The notes beneath the pieces were generated by a model, which did no database searches, had not been told where the DNA came from, and saw only the letters and a program-made list of their open reading frames with translations. A stretch of 64,000 nucleotides of DNA from Boseongicola sp. SB0665_bin_10 (lineage in GTDB: Bacteria > Pseudomonadota > Alphaproteobacteria > Rhodobacterales > Rhodobacteraceae), in NCBI GenBank assembly GCA_009838075.1, contig VXSG01000004.1:1-64000 (forward strand), read 5' to 3'. The position numbers and the translations under genes were made by a program. Shown in pieces: positions 58,187-64,000 of the stretch (position 1 is the first letter of the stretch; each line of letters begins with the position of its first letter).

Positions 58187-59350
58187 TCAAGGTCCATCCT
58201 GACCGTGCTGCCCAAGCGCCCGTATCTCCTTCGTCAATTCTGCAAGATCGGCCCTCAGCGCACCCATGCTTTCCTGCCGGCCAGCCGAGACTTCTTCCAG
58301 AATGCGAAGCACCTGAATGTCCATTGACCTCAAGCGCCGGCGGCTTTCCGCGTCAAAGCCACTGGCCCCTTCCCGCACCAGCCCTTCCAGGGCGGCCACA
58401 AGACGGTCCTGAGCCTCGGAATTCCATTCAAGGTCGCGTTCGCCAAGGTTTTCGTTGAGCGCACCTATGGCATCGACGACCCTTTCCAATTGCTTGCTGT
58501 CGGCAACGCGTTGCTCTGTTGTTTCGGCATAGGCCGTCTGCAGCTGATTCATCTGCTCGGCAAGGTGTTCAACCAGTTGCGAAAGCGAGCCCTCTTCGCC
58601 GCCCGCCCCCTCTTCGCCAGCGAATCCGACCCGGGTCATGCTAGAGAGCCACTCCTCAAGTTCTCGAAAGAAGCGGTTCTGGCCGTGACTGGCAAAAAGT
58701 TCCAGGATCCCGACAACGAGCGACCCGGCCAATCCCAAAAGCGAGGACGCAAAGGCGATGCCCATTCCTTCAAGCTGGTCCTCAAGACCGGATATCAGGC
58801 GCTCGAACACCGTGACGCCGCTTTCGCCTTCCGCTGGGGCCAATGCCCGAATCGTGTCCACCACGGCGGGCACAGTGGTGGCGAGACCATAGAATGTGCC
58901 CAGAAGACCCAGAAAAATAAGGAGATTTATGATGTATCGCGTGATGTCGCGAGCTTCGTCAATGCGCGTTGCGACGGAATCCAGGATCGAGCGGGAGGAC
59001 GACGCGCCGATCTGGCTTCCTGCGCTCTTCTTGCGCAGGAGAGCAGCCAACGGAGCCAGCAGCCTCGGTGCCTTGACCAGCTCGTGGCCTGGGCGACCCT
59101 GGGCAAACCCCTCGATCCAGCTGACCGACGACACCAACTGAAAGATCTGCCAGAAGCAGGCCACGACCCCTATGACAAAGACAAGAGCTATGAACGCGTT
59201 GAACCATGGGTTCGCAAGGAAGACGGGAGCGACCCGCGGGAAGGCCAGCACGGCCCCGACGCCGACCAGCGTCAACACCAGGATCATCGTCATGAACTGA
59301 CGATAAGGTTGCGTGAAATCCCACTCAGCCTCGGTGTCCGGCCGGCTCAT
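58187..59350 (-). CDS. MotA/TolQ/ExbB proton channel family protein
   Basis: A 387-aa channel subunit with four hydrophobic segments: MTMILVLTLVGVGAVLAF, FNAFIALVFVIGVVACFW, TRYIINLLIFLGLLGTFYGLA and GIAFASSLLGLAGSLVVGIL. The last two carry the ExbB-type pore features. From about residue 240 it has a long cytoplasmic helical tail (LVEHLAEQMNQLQTAYAETTEQRVADSKQLERVVDAIGAL), longer than TolQ or ExbB and recalling ZorA. The ATG at 59350 gives the expected N terminus; the tracked ORF adds 23 residues. It should form a proton channel with the downstream OmpA-like protein. Confidence 0.92.
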   Translation of the reverse strand: MSRPDTEAEWDFTQPYRQFMTMILVLTLVGVGAVLAFPRVAPVFLANPWFNAFIALVFVIGVVACFWQIFQLVSSVSWIEGFAQGRPGHELVKAPRLLAPLAALLRKKSAGSQIGASSSRSILDSVATRIDEARDITRYIINLLIFLGLLGTFYGLATTVPAVVDTIRALAPAEGESGVTVFERLISGLEDQLEGMGIAFASSLLGLAGSLVVGILELFASHGQNRFFRELEEWLSSMTRVGFAGEEGAGGEEGSLSQLVEHLAEQMNQLQTAYAETTEQRVADSKQLERVVDAIGALNENLGERDLEWNSEAQDRLVAALEGLVREGASGFDAESRRRLRSMDIQVLRILEEVSAGRQESMGALRADLAELTKEIRALGQHGQDGP

Positions 59351-60050
59351 CTGCCCAACCCGCCGGAAACCCCGCCCACCACGACGGCGCGCACCATCCC
59401 CACCCGCGCCGGGCGGCACGGCATTTGCGGGGCGCCCCGCCGGTCGAGGACGAGGACGCGGCTTGCGCCGGGCGCCCCTCGCACGGCCTGAACGCCCGCG
59501 TTACGGTTCGCCCCGTTTCGTCGCCGGCCCGGCGCGTCTGCAGGCGAACCTTCGAGAGCCCGGCGACGGGAAGGCATTCCGGGGTCGGTCTTCAACCTAT
59601 GGTGCAGGGCAGACTGGATGACGGTCCCCTTTCTCGTGCTGGTCAGCATGTGCTCTCCCGGGGTTCCGCCCCTCAAGCCCCTCCCGTCAGGGAGGTGTTG
59701 CCGACTGGCCTTCGGCCCCATGCTGCCTCTTGCCAAGAATAGTTAATGCGCGACGGCGTGCCAACCGGAATGCGAAGCAGTGTCGGCGGTTGCATCATGC
59801 GACCGGGAGGACTCGCCATTGCCTGATCCCGTTGACTGCCGTGACATCCGGTGGAACGGCATTTCACTGGCAACTCATCGGCACCGAAAGTGGCTGCCGG
59901 CACCACCTGTCCCGCTGGGTTTCGGCGCGAGAAACTGGTCTCCATTGGATCCCTGGCCGGGACGAAGGGGCTTGTCCGGCCTTCCGAGGATTCGAGTTCG
60001 GGAACCCTTCCCCCGGGCCAGACGCGGACACGGCGTCCACGGCAGGCACG
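59351..60050. other. Gene-free stretch upstream of the ExbB-like gene
   Basis: 700 bp with shadow ORFs only. A short hairpin (CCTCCC gtca GGGAGG, near 59683-59698) lacks a T-run. The promoter of the ExbB/OmpA pair is expected here, but I found no convincing boxes. Confidence 0.4.
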
Positions 60051-60617
60051 CTACCGGCCACCCACTGCCAGGACGTGCACGCGTGCCGACAGCCAGTCCA
60101 GATCCTCGTCCTCGATGCCCAGTTCCCGAAGGTGATCCGCCGTGTTCCAGAGGTACTCCGAATTCGGGCCGCGTCCGCCTGCAGCACGCGCGATGATCCG
60201 GGCCTGCTGTTCAAGTGCCAGTCCTGAGACGTACTGCACATGGGTTCGGTCAATCACGTATGCCAGCGCCGTCACCGCAGGACCGTCCGCGACATCCAGT
60301 TCAACGAGGCGCTCCTGGTACGCAGAAGATATCAATTCGCGTTCGCGCAGGCATTCGATCGCCTCGATGCTTGCGTGGTCAGGCACGCGCATCACCTGCC
60401 CGTGGCACGACGCCCCGGACACTTCGTCGAGTGCGAGCACCAGCCCCGGATCCCCGGCGGTTCCACGGTGGTGGATTGAACGCATGCAAAACGACCTGTG
60501 ATAGCCGCGCAGCGTCGCGAGCTTCCGCTCGACCACCGGAAATCCCGGGTTCCAGAGAAGCGATGCGTACCCGAAGACCCAAAGCGGGTGCAGATCCAGG
60601 ACTTTCTCTTCCGTCAT
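60051..60617 (-). CDS. Gamma-glutamylcyclotransferase, ChaC-like
   Basis: A 188-aa enzyme of the ChaC family, which cleaves glutathione to 5-oxoproline and Cys-Gly. The N-terminal motif is VFGYASLLWNPGFP, followed by GYHRSFCMRSIHHRGTAGDPGLVLALD and a C-terminal GGRGPNSEYLWNTADHLRELGIED. The ATG at 60617 has AAGGTGG; the tracked ORF to 61001 is overlong. Divergent from the DUF2125 gene, 42 bp apart. Confidence 0.92.
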   Translation of the reverse strand: MTEEKVLDLHPLWVFGYASLLWNPGFPVVERKLATLRGYHRSFCMRSIHHRGTAGDPGLVLALDEVSGASCHGQVMRVPDHASIEAIECLRERELISSAYQERLVELDVADGPAVTALAYVIDRTHVQYVSGLALEQQARIIARAAGGRGPNSEYLWNTADHLRELGIEDEDLDWLSARVHVLAVGGR

Positions 60618-60659
60618 GGCCACCTTAAAACAGCGGACAACAGTCAAGGGAAGGGGCGG

Positions 60660-61652
60660 ATGCTGCGTCTTGTTGCGGTGCTCGTGGTTGCCGCGCTTTT
60701 GTGGATGTGCTGGTGGGTCATCGGGCATTCTGCATATCAGAGAACCCTTGCGTCCTGGATGGAACAGAGGCGCAACGATGGCTGGGTGGCGGATTTCTCG
60801 GACATCGCGACACGCGGCTTTCCCAACCGCTTCGACACCACCATGTCCGATCTCACGCTGGCGGATCCTGGCTCGGGCATCGCCTGGTCGGCGCCTTTCG
60901 TGCAGTTCCTTTCGCTTGCCTACAGACCGCATGAGGTCATCGCGGTTCTGCCGGACAAGCACGTGATCTCGACGCCGAGGGAGGCGCTTCAGGTCAACCA
61001 TGGCAGTGCTCGCGCATCAATCCACTTCAAGCCCTCAACCGACCTTGCCCTGGAAAGGGCGCGGCTTGTCCTGAAAGACCCCCGAATCCACTCCTCGCTG
61101 GGTTGGACCGTTTCGTCGACGGAGTTGCGCTTCGCCATCGAGACGATTCCCGTGCGCGAAAGCGCGTATCGAGTGGGAATGGAATTGCTGGAGCTTTCGC
61201 TCCCGGACATGCTGCGACGCGCCCTGAGTTCGTCCCGGACATTGCCTGACAAGATAGGCGTGGTTCGCGCCGACGCGGAGTTAGGGCTTGATGCGCAAAT
61301 TGACCGGCGTTTCCTTGAAGGGGCGCATCTCGGGATCAACCGGTTGGACCTGGCCGACCTGTCGGTTCGCTGGGGCGAATTCTCCTTCAGTGCAAAGGGC
61401 AACCTGACCGTCTCGGAGGATGGCGTGCCAGACGGCGAGATCATGCTTCGCGCGGCTGGATGGAAAGCCCCCCTGGACCTGGCGGAAACGATGGGACTGA
61501 TCGAGCCGGCATTTCTCGAGGCGCTGGAGACTGCGCTCGATCTGATGAGCGGGCACGGAGATGTGGTTGAACTCCCGCTCGTGTTCTCGCGCGGCCAGGT
61601 CAGCTTGGGCCTGTTTCCGTTGGGAAGGGCTCCAAGACTCCAGGCTTGGTGA
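60660..61652 (+). CDS. DUF2125 domain-containing protein
   Basis: A 330-aa protein with an N-terminal membrane segment or signal anchor (MLRLVAVLVVAALLWMCWWVIG), then the DUF2125 region including DFSDIATRGFPNRFDTTMSDLTLADP. The family is alphaproteobacterial and uncharacterised, probably periplasmic. AAGGGG precedes the ATG. Neighbourhood with tyrC-hisC is common in Rhodobacterales. Confidence 0.9.
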   Translation: MLRLVAVLVVAALLWMCWWVIGHSAYQRTLASWMEQRRNDGWVADFSDIATRGFPNRFDTTMSDLTLADPGSGIAWSAPFVQFLSLAYRPHEVIAVLPDKHVISTPREALQVNHGSARASIHFKPSTDLALERARLVLKDPRIHSSLGWTVSSTELRFAIETIPVRESAYRVGMELLELSLPDMLRRALSSSRTLPDKIGVVRADAELGLDAQIDRRFLEGAHLGINRLDLADLSVRWGEFSFSAKGNLTVSEDGVPDGEIMLRAAGWKAPLDLAETMGLIEPAFLEALETALDLMSGHGDVVELPLVFSRGQVSLGLFPLGRAPRLQAW

Positions 61653-61701
61653 AGTCCGCACCTTCAGAATGAGTTTCCGAATTGCACCGGCTTGGCGCGC
61701 G

Positions 61702-62619
61702 TCATCTGGCCCCGCCTCGGCCGAAGTCCGGCGCAGCCGTGTCCTGGCCCGCCTCGATGATGCCGCGGCGAATCGTGCGCGTGCGAGTGAAGTAGTCGAA
61801 GAGCAGTTCCGCATCCTCGGTTCTGATCGCGCGTTGCAGAGCGAACAGCTCCTCCGTGAAGCGGCCAAGGATCTCGAGCGTCGCCTGCTTGTTGTTCAGG
61901 AACACGTCCCGCCACATGGTCGGATCGGACGCCGCTATGCGCGTGAAGTCCCGGAAGCCCGCAGCCGAGTATTTCACGACTTCGCTGTCCGTCACTCTTC
62001 GAATGTCATCGGCCACTCCGACCATCGTGTAGGCGATGAGATGCGGGCAGTGGCTCGTGACCGCCAGCACGAGGTCGTGATGGTCGACGTCCATCTCCTC
62101 GACATCTGCGCCCATGCCGCGCCAAAGTTCCTTCAATCGACCGAGCGCAGCCGGCTCAGTGCGCGAGTCGGGCAAAAGGATGCACCAGCGATTGTCGAAG
62201 AGTTCCGCGAAGCCCGAGCGTGGCCCCGAATGTTCGGTTCCGGCCAAGGGATGGCCGGGAATGAAGTGAACCCCCTCGGGCACATGGGGCGCGACGGCTT
62301 CGACCACGGCCCGCTTGACGGAACCGACATCCGTGAGGGTGGCACCAGGCTTCAGATGAGGTCCGATCTCGAACGCAACGCTCCCCATCACGCCAACAGG
62401 CACGGCAAGGACGACGAGGTCGGCGCCATCCACCGCGTCTGCGAGCGTGTCGGTCACGATGTCACAGAATCCGAGTTCGCGTGCAATCTCGCGGCTGTCC
62501 TCAGACTTGGCCGTGCCGGCAATTTCGCCTGCAAGCCCGGCGCGCCGGATAGCGTGAGCCATGGACGACGCAATGAGTCCGAGTCCGATCAATGCAACGC
62601 GGCCATAGATCTCCTTCAT
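61702..62619 (-). CDS. tyrC: Prephenate/arogenate dehydrogenase
   Basis: A 305-aa NAD(P)-dependent enzyme of tyrosine synthesis. Cofactor motif [21 protein letters not shown], then [37 protein letters not shown] and [11 protein letters not shown]. The ATG at 62619 has GGGAGG and overlaps the hisC stop by 4 bp (ATGA). Confidence 0.95.
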   Translation of the reverse strand: MKEIYGRVALIGLGLIASSMAHAIRRAGLAGEIAGTAKSEDSREIARELGFCDIVTDTLADAVDGADLVVLAVPVGVMGSVAFEIGPHLKPGATLTDVGSVKRAVVEAVAPHVPEGVHFIPGHPLAGTEHSGPRSGFAELFDNRWCILLPDSRTEPAALGRLKELWRGMGADVEEMDVDHHDLVLAVTSHCPHLIAYTMVGVADDIRRVTDSEVVKYSAAGFRDFTRIAASDPTMWRDVFLNNKQATLEILGRFTEELFALQRAIRTEDAELLFDYFTRTRTIRRGIIEAGQDTAAPDFGRGGAR

Positions 62620-63704
62620 TTCTGAGCCTCCCTGAACCGTCGTGCGCTCTCGACGACGCGTCGGCAATCGCTCTCGCTGCCTACCGTGATCCGGAGGCAG
62701 TCTGGCAGCTTGTAACCTCGGACCTTGCGGACAAGAATGCCCGCTTCGCGGAATACCGCATCGCAGGCATTCGCCTCCTCCTCGTCCCGGAAACGCGCCA
62801 GGATGAAATTGGCGCTTGACGGATCCGAGAGAACACCCAGTTCAGCCAGGGAGCGGGACAGCCATTCTCGGCAGGCAGCGTTCTCCTTGAAGCAACGCCG
62901 TACCCAATTGCGGTCGCGCACGGCGGCCTCGGCGACCGAGAGCTGCACCGTCGAGAGATTGAAGGGCCCTCGCACTCGGTTGAGATTGCTGATCACGTGC
63001 GCCGGGCCGTAGCCCCAGCCGACCCGGAGACCGCCCAGCCCGTAGATCTTGGAGAACGTTCTGGTCATCACGACATTTTCCCGCGCCTCGACCAGCGCGC
63101 GCCCCCCGTCGAAGCCCTCCACATATTCGGCGTAAGCCCCATCCAGAACCAGGAGGACATGACTCGGCAAGGCCTCGGCAAGCCGGCTGACTTCGCTTGC
63201 ATCAATCATGGTGCCCGTGGGATTGGCCGGGTTGGCCACGAAGACAAGCCGCGTGCGATCGGTGACTCCATCCAATATGCAGTCGACGGCCACCTGACGT
63301 TCCACCTCGGGCACTTCGACCGGCGCAGCGCCGGACGCCATGGCCGAGATCCGATACATCGAGAACCCGTGCTCCGTGTGAATCACCTCCGTGCCTTCGC
63401 CGCCGTAGGCCTGGCATAGAAAGGAAATCACCTCGTCAGACCCGGCGCCGCAGATGACCAGATCCGGGTTCAGGCCATGAACCTCCGCAATCGCGTGGCG
63501 CAGGCCAGCGTGGTCGTCGGACGGATACCGATGCAGTTCGCCGGCCACCTCGAGCCATGCGGCCTTGGCCGCCTCCGGGGTCCCAAGCGGGTTTTCGTTC
63601 GAGGACAGCTTCAAGGCGTCGCTGCGACCTTCAAGTCGGCTTTCGCCACCCCGATAGGGCGCAATCCGGTCAATGCCGGACCTTGGAACTGGCGTTCTGG
63701 TCAT
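62616..63704 (-). CDS. hisC: Histidinol-phosphate aminotransferase
   Basis: A 362-aa class I/II PLP aminotransferase. [36 protein letters not shown] and the PLP Lys in [18 protein letters not shown] are present. It makes histidinol phosphate; coupled with tyrC, it may also transaminate prephenate or aromatic keto acids, as known for some HisC proteins. Confidence 0.95.
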   Translation of the reverse strand: MTRTPVPRSGIDRIAPYRGGESRLEGRSDALKLSSNENPLGTPEAAKAAWLEVAGELHRYPSDDHAGLRHAIAEVHGLNPDLVICGAGSDEVISFLCQAYGGEGTEVIHTEHGFSMYRISAMASGAAPVEVPEVERQVAVDCILDGVTDRTRLVFVANPANPTGTMIDASEVSRLAEALPSHVLLVLDGAYAEYVEGFDGGRALVEARENVVMTRTFSKIYGLGGLRVGWGYGPAHVISNLNRVRGPFNLSTVQLSVAEAAVRDRNWVRRCFKENAACREWLSRSLAELGVLSDPSSANFILARFRDEEEANACDAVFREAGILVRKVRGYKLPDCLRITVGSESDCRRVVESARRFREAQK

Positions 63705-63714
63705 GGAAAGGTCT

Positions 63715-64000
63715 TTAGCTGCCCCTAGCAGTGCGTGCCACTTGATTTATTCCGCAACGAGCGCAACATCGTCGCCCGCCGTCCGAAACCGTCCTCGCGC
63801 CGCCAAGGCGCTCGTTCACGACGCCGTCCCATGAGCGTGTCCTGCTCGTGCATGCCTCGTTCGCGACGATCAGCCGCTTGCCGTGTCTGCGACACATCCA
63901 CTCCAGTTTTCGCCTGAACCGGTAACGGGCCAGGCCCAGCATCGAGCGCACGGTCCTCGTCCTTCCGTAGTGAGGCCCCGGACGTCTATGGTGAGCTCAC
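63715..64000 (-). pseudogene. TnpB (IS200/IS605 or IS607 family) C-terminal remnant
   Basis: The minus strand encodes the C-terminal part of a TnpB/OrfB protein: RSMLGLARYRFRRKLEWM, then GKRLIVANEACTSRTRSWDG and VVNERLGGARTVSDG, ending [17 protein letters not shown]. Intact proteins have TSKTCxxCG zinc-ribbon cysteines; here that first pair is replaced (TSRTRSWDG) although a later CxxC is kept, and the RuvC-like terminal block is disrupted. So it is decayed. The tracked start (63951) is not the true one; reading continues to the window edge. Confidence 0.75.

Noticed and set aside
55448-59350. Calling the ExbB/OmpA pair a Zorya defence system
   Set aside because: Only the ZorAB-like layout is present; no ZorC, ZorD or ZorE-like gene is adjacent, so the name is not supported.

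Overview
The window is chromosomal DNA from a high-GC alphaproteobacterium. The nearest match in gene content and gene order is Rhodobacterales: mreBCD-mrdA-mrdB, ubiK/lgt/midA-like/pgeF, the ybgC-tolQRAB-pal-cpoB-tilS-ftsH run, ruvC-ruvA-ruvB, a fused sat/cysC, hisC-tyrC next to a DUF2125 gene, and a DUF1127 protein. This placement is inference from gene content; no rRNA or tRNA gene was found to confirm it. Most of the window is core housekeeping DNA, with a few accessory patches between the operons.

Layout: 0-1.3 kb carries a frameshifted AAA ATPase fragment and an unknown gene overlapping it by 4 bp. 1.8-4.7 kb has nhaA, a DUF318-type permease and an ArsR-type regulator whose promoter holds a perfect 12-bp inverted repeat. 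4.8-7.6 kb has a frameshifted D-2-hydroxyacid dehydrogenase, a Fe-S type uracil-DNA glycosylase and an intact hydroxyacid dehydrogenase. 7.6-13.3 kb is the cell-elongation operon mreB-C-D-mrdA-mrdB. 13.6-20.8 kb contains csaA, proC, ybjN-like, ubiK, lgt, a MidA-like methyltransferase, pgeF, an Lrp regulator and trxB. 21-30 kb contains sat/cysC, aroA, trmB, pdeM-like, a FitAB-type toxin-antitoxin pair, folD and ftsH. 30-36.9 kb is tilS and the Tol-Pal envelope cluster. 37-41.1 kb is gene-poor: an HTH/PIN toxin-antitoxin-like pair and a lone DUF3500 protein. 41.1-43.3 kb is ruvCAB. 43.6-49.2 kb has a DUF1127 gene with a clear terminator, then an accessory catabolic cluster of a choline-dehydrogenase-like GMC oxidoreductase, two short-chain dehydrogenases and a sulfatase/phosphonate-monoester-hydrolase family enzyme. 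49.4-55.3 kb has aroK-aroB, then divergently a 44-aa membrane protein, an exported protein of unknown function and xerD, followed by a CNNM/CBS protein. 55.4-59.4 kb encodes an ExbB/MotA-like channel and a 911-aa MotB/OmpA-like partner with a very long repeated coiled coil. 60-63.7 kb has a ChaC-like cyclotransferase, a DUF2125 protein, tyrC and hisC. The right edge holds the decayed 3' end of a TnpB gene.

Functionally the window is dominated by envelope building (Rod complex, Lgt, PgeF, Tol-Pal, Pal, CpoB, the ExbB/OmpA pair), aromatic and histidine biosynthesis (aroA, aroB, aroK, tyrC, hisC), DNA repair (ruvABC, UDG, PdeM-like) and small accessory modules. The candidate for a less-described system is the ExbB-like/giant coiled-coil OmpA pair. 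It has the membrane-motor layout known from Zorya ZorAB and MotAB, but has no recognisable effector genes beside it.
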